From Psychrobacter arcticus 273-4 (GTDB lineage: Bacteria > Pseudomonadota > Gammaproteobacteria > Pseudomonadales > Moraxellaceae), in contig NC_007204.1 of assembly GCF_000012305.1 (NCBI RefSeq), positions 1,116,001 through 1,180,000 of the forward strand: DNA of 64,000 nt, given 5' to 3'. Shown one piece after another: positions 27,289 through 36,379 of this stretch (positions within the stretch are counted from its first letter, which is position 1; each line of letters starts with the position of its first letter). The notes below the pieces were generated by a model that was not told where the DNA came from, did not search any database, and was given only the letters and a program-made list of their open reading frames with translations. Position numbers and translations under genes: made by a program.

Positions 27289-28395
27289 TTATCCCTGTAG
27301 TCGTTGAGGGCGTAAGCTTAAGCGGCACAGCAACTCATAACTAATCGTACCTGCATGAGTAGCGACTTCATCGACACGTGGCGCATTACCCCATAGTATT
27401 ACTTTGCTATTTAATGCAGTGCCCTCTGGTACGTTGCTAACATCAATGACAATCATATCCATTGCTACTCGCCCAATCACAGTACATGGATAGCTTTGAT
27501 GGTTGATGGTATCAATGACAGTAACGTAAGTCTTATCGGCAATCACACGTGGATAGCCATCACCATAGCCGACACTCACCAGTGCGGTTCTGGTATCTTG
27601 TTGTGCCAGCCAGCGACTACCATAACCGATTCCCTCACCTGCATTGACAGTTTGCAGTGCAATAATTTGAGCACTAAATTCCATGGCTGCTTGCAAGTCT
27701 AGCTCATACGCACTTTGGTCAATGACAGGTGTACTGCCATATAGCATGATGCCTGGGCGTACCCAATCATGATGATGTGTGGGGAAATTAACAATACCAG
27801 CAGAATTGCATAATGAGCCTTGAACATCTGCGCTGACGGTTTCTTGCAAAGTGCTAAGCATGTCATTAAAACGCTGGATTTGCATGGCATTTAATGGATG
27901 CGTCTGGTCGTCAGCGTTGGCAAAGTGGGTGGTCAAAATCAGCTGGTAGCCTGCTTCATGTAAACGCTGAGCCGCGACAATAACGCCATCGGCATTAAAG
28001 CCCAAGCGGTTCATACCTGTATTGTATTTTAGCCAAACGACACGAGTTGCGCAATGAACAGGTGGCGTATGCTCTAACGCCCATGTCAATTGCGGCGCAT
28101 GATGAATCACGCAACTGATATCGTGCTCAATAGCTTGTCGCCATTCATCGACAGTAAATGCTCCTTCAATCAGAGCAATCGTTTTGTCCCAGCCCAACTG
28201 CCTTGCTTCCAGCGCCTCTATCAAGGTTGCTACACCAACCCCATTGGCTTGTTGCAGCGCTGGCAAGACAGCAGCAACCCCATGTCCATAGGCATTGGCT
28301 TTTACCATAGCAAGGACTTTGGTTTCTGGTGCAAATTTTTTAACTTGATTAAGATTATGAGTAATGGCGGCAGGTTTAATAGTGATTGTGCGCAT
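27289..28395 (-). CDS. alr: Alanine racemase
   Basis: This PLP enzyme makes D-alanine for peptidoglycan. The PLP lysine is in MVKANAYGHG. The second catalytic Tyr is in GIGYGSRW, and substrate-binding residues are in the VRPGIMLYG region. The frame extends to 28416, but the ATG at 28395 with GAAGACG upstream yields the natural N-terminus MRTITIKPAAI and about 368 aa. It lies downstream of dnaB on the same strand, an order seen in many gammaproteobacteria, though a 13-bp hairpin separates the two. Confidence 0.95.
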   Translation of the reverse strand: MRTITIKPAAITHNLNQVKKFAPETKVLAMVKANAYGHGVAAVLPALQQANGVGVATLIEALEARQLGWDKTIALIEGAFTVDEWRQAIEHDISCVIHHAPQLTWALEHTPPVHCATRVVWLKYNTGMNRLGFNADGVIVAAQRLHEAGYQLILTTHFANADDQTHPLNAMQIQRFNDMLSTLQETVSADVQGSLCNSAGIVNFPTHHHDWVRPGIMLYGSTPVIDQSAYELDLQAAMEFSAQIIALQTVNAGEGIGYGSRWLAQQDTRTALVSVGYGDGYPRVIADKTYVTVIDTINHQSYPCTVIGRVAMDMIVIDVSNVPEGTALNSKVILWGNAPRVDEVATHAGTISYELLCRLSLRPQRLQG

Positions 28396-28440
28396 AATCG
28401 TCTTCTTTTTTAGCAAAGTTATGAGGTGGTAAATTTATAA

Positions 28441-28479
28441 AGCCAGTGATTCACCAATCAAGCTGATGAATCACTGGCT
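28441..28479 (-). terminator. Hairpin between dnaB and alr
   Basis: A 13-bp perfect stem, AGCCAGTGATTCA/TGAATCACTGGCT, with a 13-nt loop is followed on the minus strand by TTTATAAATTT. It is likely a terminator or attenuating hairpin after dnaB. Confidence 0.7.
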
Positions 28480-28535
28480 ATTGTTACGAGCAATTGTTAC
28501 GAGCAATTTTTATGAATAATTATCTGTCAGTTTTA

Positions 28536-29939
28536 TTATTCGTCATTCTCGAAACTGACGTTTTGATAGTATTCTGGAGTCAAATTGATAAAGCGGGTAA
28601 ATTGCCCTTCAAAACCTAAACGTATGGTGCCGATAGGACCATTACGCTGTTTACCAATGATAATTTCAGCCACCCCTTTATGGTCTGTATTCTCATTATA
28701 AACCTCATCACGATAGATGAACATAATCAAATCGGCATCCTGCTCAATCGCACCAGATTCACGCAGATCTGACATAATAGGGCGTTTGTTAGGGCGATTT
28801 TCTAGGCTACGGTTAAGCTGCGATAAGGCGATAACCGGACATTCAAGCTCACGTGCCAGCGCTTTTAAGCTCCGAGAAATCTCAGAGATCTCTCCAACAC
28901 GGTTACCATCTAGACCTGGTACTTTCATTAATTGTAGGTAATCGACAATGATAGCGCCAAGCTTGCCATCATGGTTTTTGGCAATACGGCGACAGCGTGA
29001 GCGCAGCTCAGATGGTGGCAGGGCAGTACTGTCATCAATATATAGATGCTTTGACTGCAAATGCTGAATGGCGTTCATCATTTTTGCCCATTCATCTTCG
29101 TTCATTTGCCCAGAACGCAGGTGCGTCTGATTGATGGCGCCCCACGATGACAGCAAGCGCATCACGATAGATTCTGCGGGCATCTCCATCGAAAATACCA
29201 CCACGGGCAAATCTTCATTAAATAAAATCCCTTCTGCTAAGTTCATGGCAAAGGTGGTTTTACCCATCGATGGACGGGCAGCCACAATGACTAAATCGCC
29301 TGCTTGCAAGCCTTGGGTTTTATTATTGAGCTCAACAAATGGTGTTTGTAAGCCAATCATGCCATCTGGGTTTGATTTAAGTTCTTGGATTTTATCAAGG
29401 ACATTGGTCAATACGGCGGTAATACCTACAGGTCCACGCTGCTCAGCACGTTTGTTATGTTGCTCATTGATACTAAATATTTTTGCTTCTACGTTGTCCA
29501 AAATATCGCTGACGGTTTGGTCTTTGGGGTTGTAGGCTAGGGTCAACATATCATTACCGGTGGTAATGAGCTGACGTAGCGTAGACAGCTCACGCACGCG
29601 CTGGGCGTAAGCGGTCAGGTTAAATAAGGTGGCAGGGCTTTGGCTCAAAATATCTGCCAAATAACTGTCACCACCTGCGCTTTTGAGCAGTTTTTGTGCC
29701 TCTAACCAATCGTGCACCATGACGGTATCATAAGGCTCATTGACGGCGGCTAAATGAGCAATGGCATCAAAAATATACTGGTGTCGTCCAGCATAAAAAT
29801 CGTCTTTGGTGACAATATCTGCAATTTTGTCATATGCCTCTTCGATACTCATCAAAGACGCTAGCAATGCCTTTTCAATATCGATATTGTGCGGCGGTGT
29901 TTGATTGAGTAAGTCGTCGGTTTTTTCAGTATCTGCCAT
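28536..29939 (-). CDS. dnaB: Replicative DNA helicase DnaB
   Basis: DnaB is the hexameric helicase of the replication fork. The 467-aa protein has the N-terminal primase-interacting domain (PHNIDIEKALLASLMS...) and a RecA-like motor with Walker A (AARPSMGKTTFAMN), Walker B (AIIVDYLQLM) and the arginine-finger/DnaB motif region (GAIEQDADLIMFIYRDEVYN). There is no intein. Length is close to E. coli DnaB (471). alr follows downstream. Confidence 0.97.
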   Translation of the reverse strand: MADTEKTDDLLNQTPPHNIDIEKALLASLMSIEEAYDKIADIVTKDDFYAGRHQYIFDAIAHLAAVNEPYDTVMVHDWLEAQKLLKSAGGDSYLADILSQSPATLFNLTAYAQRVRELSTLRQLITTGNDMLTLAYNPKDQTVSDILDNVEAKIFSINEQHNKRAEQRGPVGITAVLTNVLDKIQELKSNPDGMIGLQTPFVELNNKTQGLQAGDLVIVAARPSMGKTTFAMNLAEGILFNEDLPVVVFSMEMPAESIVMRLLSSWGAINQTHLRSGQMNEDEWAKMMNAIQHLQSKHLYIDDSTALPPSELRSRCRRIAKNHDGKLGAIIVDYLQLMKVPGLDGNRVGEISEISRSLKALARELECPVIALSQLNRSLENRPNKRPIMSDLRESGAIEQDADLIMFIYRDEVYNENTDHKGVAEIIIGKQRNGPIGTIRLGFEGQFTRFINLTPEYYQNVSFENDE

Positions 29940-30037
29940 GAGTGCCTAATATTTCAAAAGTCGGTATAGATGGATATTTGGTATAAGTATTTATTTTAGT
30001 CATGATACAGCAAAGCAAACGCAATGCACTTCGACGA

Positions 30038-30175
30038 TATAGTCGGTGAAAAGTAATATCGATACAACACGTACTACTGGTGCAAATTTTTCTTGCTTGC
30101 TGTGCCTACGCAGACAGAGGCTGCAAAAAATTTACACCAGCAATACGGTAGCGATTTTAAAGTATTTCGACGATA
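30038..30175 (-). repeat. 138-bp family hairpin repeat, copy 5 (form B on +)
   Basis: A full 138-bp copy in the opposite orientation (TATAGTCGGTGAAAAG...TTCGACGATA) in the divergent spacer between dnaB and pdxA. The right terminus reads CGATA instead of CTATA. Confidence 0.92.
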
Positions 30176-30399
30176 GCAGTACCAAAACGTCGTCTCACGC
30201 CTGCCAGTAAATGCTACAATCAAAAGCGAAAGTTTAACACATTATGCGGTTTTTTCGGCTCATATAAGTAATTATCTATAAAAATGCACGCTTCTATGAA
30301 ATGAAATTCATGACATTTAATACCGCTTTAAATGCGCTCGTTTATCATAAAAAATATAATAAAATCAGGTTCTTAATATAATAATAGGATATTATTGCT

Positions 30400-31497
30400 A
30401 TGCAAAAAAAATTACCACTATTAATCACGACTGGTGAACCTGCGGGCATCGGTATGGACATCGTGCTGCTGCTAGCGGCAGAGGGTAAGTTACAAGATTT
30501 TGATCGTCCAGTTTGGGTCACTGCTGATGCGACTGCCATGCAAAAACGCGCCGATGAGCTCATTGCTGCGGGCATACTCGAAATCTGCCCACCTTGGAAA
30601 ACGCTCAATGCAAATGATGCAACTATAATAGAAGAAGATTTTTTAAATCAAATGTCACAGCAGAATATTAACGGTGGCACGGTTAATGATGACAATGCTT
30701 TTATCTTATTCAATATACCTTGTGCTGCGCCCGTAGTTTGCGGAAAAGTCGATACCAATAACTCATCAATGGTCGCACAGCAATTGCAAATTGCGCATAA
30801 ACTGGCAATCAACAAAACAGTCGCCGCTATCGTCACCGGACCATTGCAAAAATCAGCATTGATAGATGCCGATATTAAGTTGCTAGATGGCACTATGTTT
30901 AGTGGTCATACTGAGTTTTTTATGCAGCAAAGTGGCTGTGATAAAGTGGTCATGATGCTCGCTAACCAAGCCATGAAAGTCGCGCTTGTGACCACTCATT
31001 TAGCATTAAAAGATATCCCTGCTGCCATCACCGCCGATAACGTACGTCAAACGGTACAAATTGTCATCGATGATATGCGCGAGAAATTTGGCTTGACCCA
31101 GCCCCGTATTTTGGTCTGTGGTCTCAATCCACATGCAGGCGAGGGTGGGCATTTAGGGACTGAAGAGATTGAGATTATCAATCCAGTACTACAATGTTTT
31201 ATTAATGCTGGGATAGATATATCAGAGGCGATGCCGGCGGACACTTTGTTTACGCCAAGACATTTAGCCAACTGCGATGCAGTGATTGCCATGTATCATG
31301 ACCAAGGATTGCCCGTGCTCAAATCGCATGGCTTTGGGGATACGGTCAATCTTACCTTAGGACTGCCTTATATTCGCACCTCGGTCGATCACGGTACGGC
31401 GCTTGATTTAGCAGGACGCGGCGGTGCCAGTGCAACCAGCCTATACCAAGCACTCATCATGGCAAATGAGATGGCGAATAAATCACTCGTAAATTAA
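30400..31497 (+). CDS. pdxA: 4-hydroxythreonine-4-phosphate dehydrogenase
   Basis: PdxA oxidises 4-phosphohydroxy-L-threonine in pyridoxal phosphate synthesis. Hallmarks are TTGEPAGIGMDIV, the metal ligands in SGHTEFF, NPHAGEGG and YHDQGLPVLKSHGFG, and the C-terminal VDHGTALDLAG. At 365 aa it is about 35 residues longer than E. coli PdxA, owing to an insertion around residues 65-90. It heads the cluster pdxA-rsmA-apaH, the same order as in the surA-pdxA-ksgA-apaGH operon of enterics, here without surA and apaG. Confidence 0.95.
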   Translation: MQKKLPLLITTGEPAGIGMDIVLLLAAEGKLQDFDRPVWVTADATAMQKRADELIAAGILEICPPWKTLNANDATIIEEDFLNQMSQQNINGGTVNDDNAFILFNIPCAAPVVCGKVDTNNSSMVAQQLQIAHKLAINKTVAAIVTGPLQKSALIDADIKLLDGTMFSGHTEFFMQQSGCDKVVMMLANQAMKVALVTTHLALKDIPAAITADNVRQTVQIVIDDMREKFGLTQPRILVCGLNPHAGEGGHLGTEEIEIINPVLQCFINAGIDISEAMPADTLFTPRHLANCDAVIAMYHDQGLPVLKSHGFGDTVNLTLGLPYIRTSVDHGTALDLAGRGGASATSLYQALIMANEMANKSLVN

Positions 31498-31666
31498 TCT
31501 GCGCCTTTCATATCTATGATGGTTATTGATCGTGTTTATCAAAAATACAGCGCCATTATGAGCTGTGGTATAATTCGATGTAATAGCGTCAGCAGGGTAA
31601 TACTAATACTGCCATTGCTGCCAATACCTTATCGACCATTTCTTTTTTATCTATTAAGAATTTTTT

Positions 31667-32530
31667 ATGTCCAAAATTTCGTTTGATGCTCAATCCATTT
31701 CTAACAGCCTACGTGCTGCAAAACACCAACCGCGTAAACGCTTTGGTCAAAATTTCTTACATGACCGTAGTGTTATCCGTGAGATTGTTGAGAGCATTCG
31801 CTTAGAGCGCGATGATAATTTGATTGAGATTGGACCAGGGATGGGCGCACTAACTGAGCCATTGTTGGCAGAAGTAGATGCGATGACTGTAGTCGAGCTG
31901 GATCGTGATTTGGCAGATAGCTTGCGTATTCGTATCGGTGCCAACAGTCACCCAAACTTCACCATTATCAAAGACAATGCCATGCATGTGGATTATCGGG
32001 AGCTGTATAGCGAGGAGCGCGGCAAGTTACGCGTGGTGGGTAATCTACCGTATAACATTTCTACGCCTATCTTATTTCATTTGCTCAGCTATGCCGATGT
32101 GATTGAAGACATGCATTTTATGCTGCAAAAAGAAGTGGTCGAGCGTATTACCGCTGACGTTGGTAGTAAAACTTACGGTCGCCTATCTGTCATTATGCAG
32201 TATCACTGCCATACGGATTATCTACTAACCGTACCGCGCGGTGCTTTTAATCCACCGCCAAAAGTGACCAGTGCTGTTTTTCGTCTGACCCCGCATATCA
32301 TTAAGCCAGTCGTGGCAGAAGATGAAGAGTATTTTGCATTGGTAGTGCGCGAAACCTTTAATCATCGCCGTAAAACATTGCGCGCTATCTTTAAAAAATC
32401 AACGCTATTGCCGACGTTGAGCGAAGACGATTTTGCGGCTTGCGCCATCGACCCACAAGCCCGCCCTGAAACCTTAAATGTGAAAGATTTCGTGAATTTG
32501 AGCAATCAGGCGCGTACTATACCGGTATAA
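31667..32530 (+). CDS. rsmA: 16S rRNA dimethyladenosine transferase
   Basis: RsmA (KsgA) dimethylates A1518 and A1519 of 16S rRNA, a checkpoint of 30S assembly. Motifs are [10 protein letters not shown], the SAM-binding [14 protein letters not shown], the catalytic [17 protein letters not shown] and the PxxV loop in [14 protein letters not shown]. At 287 aa it has the usual length. pdxA is 170 bp upstream and apaH 144 bp downstream on the same strand. Confidence 0.97.
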
Positions 32531-32673
32531 CGTATAACAGGCATAAAAACGGTGAGCAGGTGCTGTTCTCATTGTTTAAATAAGTGATGGTCATTGGATG
32601 GTTAAAAAGCATCAGCCAAAATCATTACCTAACCGTTATTTAAAAAATATTGTGTAAAAATTATTGAGGGTTT

Positions 32674-33516
32674 ATGAGTTTCCGTCATCAGTATGTCATC
32701 GGTGATTTGCAAGGCTGTTATGCTGCGTATCTTCAGCTACTTGAAACATTGGATTTTGATCCTGCGCAAGATAAATTATGGTTTGCCGGTGACTTAGTGG
32801 CACGTGGCGAGGACTCGTTGAATACGCTGCGTCATGTCAAAGCCTTGTGCGAGCAAGGGGCAGCAGCGACAGTACTTGGCAATCATGATATCAACTTGCT
32901 TGCGGTATGGCGTGGCGCGGCAAGCATTAAGAAAAAAGATAAAACGGCACCGATTTTTTCTGCTGATGATTGTGATGATTTGCTGGAGTGGCTACGCCAT
33001 CAGCCGTTATTGGCTTATCCTGATAAGCATACGGTGCTGGTGCATGCCGGTATCCCGCCGCACTGGAGTATTGAAGACGCCGAAAATTATGCACGGCAGT
33101 TAGAGTCACAGTTGCGCGGTCATTTAAAACAGCTTGATAGATTGTTGCCAAATCTCTATAGCAAGACGGCAGATGAGTGGCATGCAGACATTCATGGGTT
33201 CACTAAAATGCGTGCGATTGCCAATTATTTTACTCGTATGCGCTTATGTCAGCAGGATGGGTTGCTTGAGTTTAGTTTTACCGCAGGATTAGATGAGCGC
33301 ATGCCAGAGAATTTTCTGCCTTGGTTTGAATGGCAAGTGCCGCGCACGCGTAAGGTGTTATTTGGCCATTGGGCAGCACTCAAAGGTGAGATTGATTTGC
33401 CTTATGCTCGCGCACTTGATGGCGGCTGTGTTTGGGGCAATCATCTGCTTGCCTATCGCTTGAGTGATGGCAAAACCATCACGTCAAGTGCGCAGTGCTT
33501 GCCAATACCCTCTTAG
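32674..33516 (+). CDS. apaH: Bis(5'-nucleosyl)-tetraphosphatase, symmetrical
   Basis: ApaH cleaves Ap4A symmetrically to two ADP. It belongs to the calcineurin-like phosphoesterases and shows all metal-binding blocks: GDLQGC, GDLVARG, LGNHD, and HAGIPP. At 280 aa it matches E. coli ApaH. A GAGGG ribosome site precedes the ATG. apaG, which usually precedes it, is absent here. Confidence 0.96.
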   Translation: MSFRHQYVIGDLQGCYAAYLQLLETLDFDPAQDKLWFAGDLVARGEDSLNTLRHVKALCEQGAAATVLGNHDINLLAVWRGAASIKKKDKTAPIFSADDCDDLLEWLRHQPLLAYPDKHTVLVHAGIPPHWSIEDAENYARQLESQLRGHLKQLDRLLPNLYSKTADEWHADIHGFTKMRAIANYFTRMRLCQQDGLLEFSFTAGLDERMPENFLPWFEWQVPRTRKVLFGHWAALKGEIDLPYARALDGGCVWGNHLLAYRLSDGKTITSSAQCLPIPS

Positions 33517-33561
33517 ATTTTTAGTGATTCCAAAAACCAGTCAAGCCATCAAATTAACCCA

Positions 33562-36042
33562 TTAACTGGGTAGATTTGGTGGTTTTTTTGGTTTAGGCAG
33601 TGGTGTTTTGGCGTCGCCCGCAACTTTGGTATTAGGGTGGCTATCATTGCTAATAGGATCAGATGGCGTCTGATTATTCTCATCAAACGCTGCAGGCGTC
33701 TTATCATATTGAATATCCTGACTATAAGGGACACTACTGAGTGCTTCCTCTGTCAGACCATCATCAAGCTCAATGGTTTTATTCATGGTTGGTTTATTGA
33801 CAGTAGTATGAGTCTCGCGGCTGTTTAGCTCAGGACTCAGCTGATGCTCTGCTGAAGGATTAGTATAATGTATATCGGTTGCCGCCTGCTGGTCTTCTGT
33901 CTTTTTTTGCAAGGCTTTTGGTAGCACTTTGACATCAGATAAACGCCGTACCACATAGTTTTTGGGAAGTGGCTGATTGCTATTTTGTGGTGCCGTATCA
34001 TCAAAAATCATCTGACCTTGGCTATCAATGCGCGCATACTTCATCGGTTTGTCACGTGGCCAAAAAAAGTCTGAAGGATGAGCCATTAAGTGGCTGAAGA
34101 GTTGTTTGGTTAAGCGACTCCAATCGACGAATTTCACCTCTTTTGAGCGTAATGCGACAAATAATGCCAATGAGAAACTGACGATCAAGTTGACCATACC
34201 AATAAGTAAAACGCCAAAGACAGAAAGCAGCACCACTTGCCACTCTAGCTGATTAGACGATATATTAAATAAGCCATGAGCCAAGTTCGCTGAGGCAAAT
34301 GCAATATGGCGAATATCAATCGGTAAGCCAAATAAGAAACCAATCGTTGCGGTACTTCCTAAGAATACCCCAAATATAAAGTTGCCCATGATAGCGCCGA
34401 GATTGGCTTCTATAAAGCCGCTTAAACGTTGCAGCCATGTTTTGGGTAATAAATACTGTAATAGCTTATGACGCTGGATACGGGCACCTATTTGGTTGTA
34501 AACCGCCAAATTGTCATAGTAGCCAGCAATCAGACCTGATAAGAATAAATACACCCCAGCAATGGCAGCATGTGGCAAAGCCAGCGAGCGAAAAGGGTCA
34601 AGATCATGAAGTAGCTGGGCGGCCTTATCGGTATCAATCATCGGTGCACCGGTATATTGTAACCAGGCAAAAGAAATAATAAGGGCGACTGGTATTGCTA
34701 TCATAATATTACCTATGATAGCAATAAATTGGGTGCGTAAAATATCGACCACCAATTCAGATAGCTTATTTAACTGATGTGATTTTTTGCCTGAGCTGTC
34801 TGATATGGTTGAGGCGATAGCTGCCGCTGTCATGGCAGGCTGCTTGGTAGCAACTGTACCATGGACGATGTGGATAAAAACGAAGCCTAAACCATAAATC
34901 ATACTATTTACAAAGGCACGGCCCATCGGTGCGAGGGCTAGGTGGTACGCCAATATCTTAGTCGTCGCCATAAAAGCAATGATAAAACCACCGATAGAGG
35001 CTTTTTTAAACATATCCTGATAACCGGATTTATCGGTACTAATATAATGTTCACCGACGCGGCTGGCGTTTTCAGTGACTTTACGCGATAGCAGCTTGGT
35101 ATTATTATCAATCAAATAACCAATACTATAACGGTGACTGGCAGTCGTAATTAACGCTTGAATCAACTCAATTATTGCTCGATCGCGCTTATCGTAGTTG
35201 TTTGCTACCAGCTCAGTCAATATACGCATACGCTGCAAGCTTTGATCCAAGCGTAGCATCATGTTGGTTAAGCGAATAGAGATACCGGTTTTGTAAATGC
35301 GTTTGCGTATGGTGGCAACGATGTCTTCGCATTGTTCAATCATGACCAATAAAGGCGCTGGATCCACGGCTTTTTCGGGAATGATATCAGTTAAGGTGTC
35401 AAGCTCATGGGCTTCTCGGTACTGATTGACGTACAAGACCGCTTCTTGATTTTGTGCGACAAATGACGCTGAATAATTCAGCATTTGCGGGTAAGATTCC
35501 ATCAAGTCTGGATGCAAGCCAATGCCGCTGATACGATACGATAAAATAATAATCGCGTTCAAAATGCTGTTTTTTGCCGTCGCCACTAAGTTTAAATGTT
35601 GCTCATTTACTTTGAGTAGCCCGACCAGCTCATCCCATTTTTCTTTTTCAATATTAGCAAGCCAGCGCTCATCAGAGCGTTTATCAAATAGATAACCGAC
35701 CAATTCTACGACAGAATCTTCTTGTGGCAGCAGTGGCAAAAACCGATGACCAACCAGACGGCGCAAACTGTAAAAGAAACCCTGATCTGACATAATGCCG
35801 GTATCAGTATAAAGAGCGATTTGTCGATATTCAATAATAAGTTTTAAGACGAAGCTTGACAGCCCATCGCCATATTCTGGATACTGACGTAAAACATCAA
35901 TCAGGTCTTGAATATTCTGATTGGCTAAAGCGGGCTCTTTATCGCTGACTCGTAGCTCATCGATTAAGCGCTTAAGTACCGCGGGATCTGGCACATCACT
36001 TAAGGCAGTAATCTGTTGTAAAATGTGTTTTATCTCTGACAC
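33562..36042 (-). CDS. Gcr-type 'site-specific recombinase' family membrane protein
   Basis: This very large polytopic protein (826 aa from the GTG at 36042, which has AAGGG at ideal spacing; the longer frame starts with TTG at 36096) has an N-terminal helical region and several membrane segments between about 350 and 680. A hydrophilic, Pro/Thr/Asn-rich C-terminal tail of about 150 residues follows. The segment TDTGIMSDQGFFYSLRRLVGHRFLP is characteristic of the SpecificRecomb/Gcr family. The family name comes from a gonococcal gene, but a membrane protein of this kind is unlikely to be a recombinase, so its function is best treated as unknown. Confidence 0.82.
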   Translation of the reverse strand: MSEIKHILQQITALSDVPDPAVLKRLIDELRVSDKEPALANQNIQDLIDVLRQYPEYGDGLSSFVLKLIIEYRQIALYTDTGIMSDQGFFYSLRRLVGHRFLPLLPQEDSVVELVGYLFDKRSDERWLANIEKEKWDELVGLLKVNEQHLNLVATAKNSILNAIIILSYRISGIGLHPDLMESYPQMLNYSASFVAQNQEAVLYVNQYREAHELDTLTDIIPEKAVDPAPLLVMIEQCEDIVATIRKRIYKTGISIRLTNMMLRLDQSLQRMRILTELVANNYDKRDRAIIELIQALITTASHRYSIGYLIDNNTKLLSRKVTENASRVGEHYISTDKSGYQDMFKKASIGGFIIAFMATTKILAYHLALAPMGRAFVNSMIYGLGFVFIHIVHGTVATKQPAMTAAAIASTISDSSGKKSHQLNKLSELVVDILRTQFIAIIGNIMIAIPVALIISFAWLQYTGAPMIDTDKAAQLLHDLDPFRSLALPHAAIAGVYLFLSGLIAGYYDNLAVYNQIGARIQRHKLLQYLLPKTWLQRLSGFIEANLGAIMGNFIFGVFLGSTATIGFLFGLPIDIRHIAFASANLAHGLFNISSNQLEWQVVLLSVFGVLLIGMVNLIVSFSLALFVALRSKEVKFVDWSRLTKQLFSHLMAHPSDFFWPRDKPMKYARIDSQGQMIFDDTAPQNSNQPLPKNYVVRRLSDVKVLPKALQKKTEDQQAATDIHYTNPSAEHQLSPELNSRETHTTVNKPTMNKTIELDDGLTEEALSSVPYSQDIQYDKTPAAFDENNQTPSDPISNDSHPNTKVAGDAKTPLPKPKKPPNLPS

Positions 36043-36257
36043 ATTGTATCCCTTATGGTGGTTATTTCGATCATTGTTATTATTCAGTATGTGCAACGAT
36101 ATCTTTGTTTCTAGTAATGGTATGTATCACTGTTGCGATATATACCATCATTAATTTATAGTGTAATAATTTATAAATTTTAGGATATTTTTATTAGGTT
36201 TAATGCGCTTGGTTTTGCGTTATTTTAATCGTAACGGCGCATCAGTAGTCAATTATT

Positions 36258-36293
36258 TTGTTGTGTTGATTGTTGTGTTGATTGTTGTGTTGA
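36258..36293. repeat. Tandem repeat, 3 x 12 bp
   Basis: The unit TTGTTGTGTTGA is repeated three times exactly in the spacer between the Gcr-family gene and the first acyl-CoA dehydrogenase gene. A repeat of this size is likely to vary in copy number. Confidence 0.9.
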
Positions 36294-36303
36294 TATCTTA
36301 GAC

Positions 36304-36338
36304 ATAAAAAAAGGACAGTAGCGTAACTGTCCTTTTTA
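36304..36338. terminator. Bidirectional terminator after acyl-CoA dehydrogenase 1
   Basis: The stem AAGGACAGT/ACTGTCCTT has a 6-nt loop with an A-run before and a T-run after it. It lies about 40 bp past the stop of the minus-strand dehydrogenase gene. Confidence 0.85.
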
Positions 36339-36379
36339 TCATAGTGCGGTAGGGCTTACTTTATTATAAAAGTAAAAAA

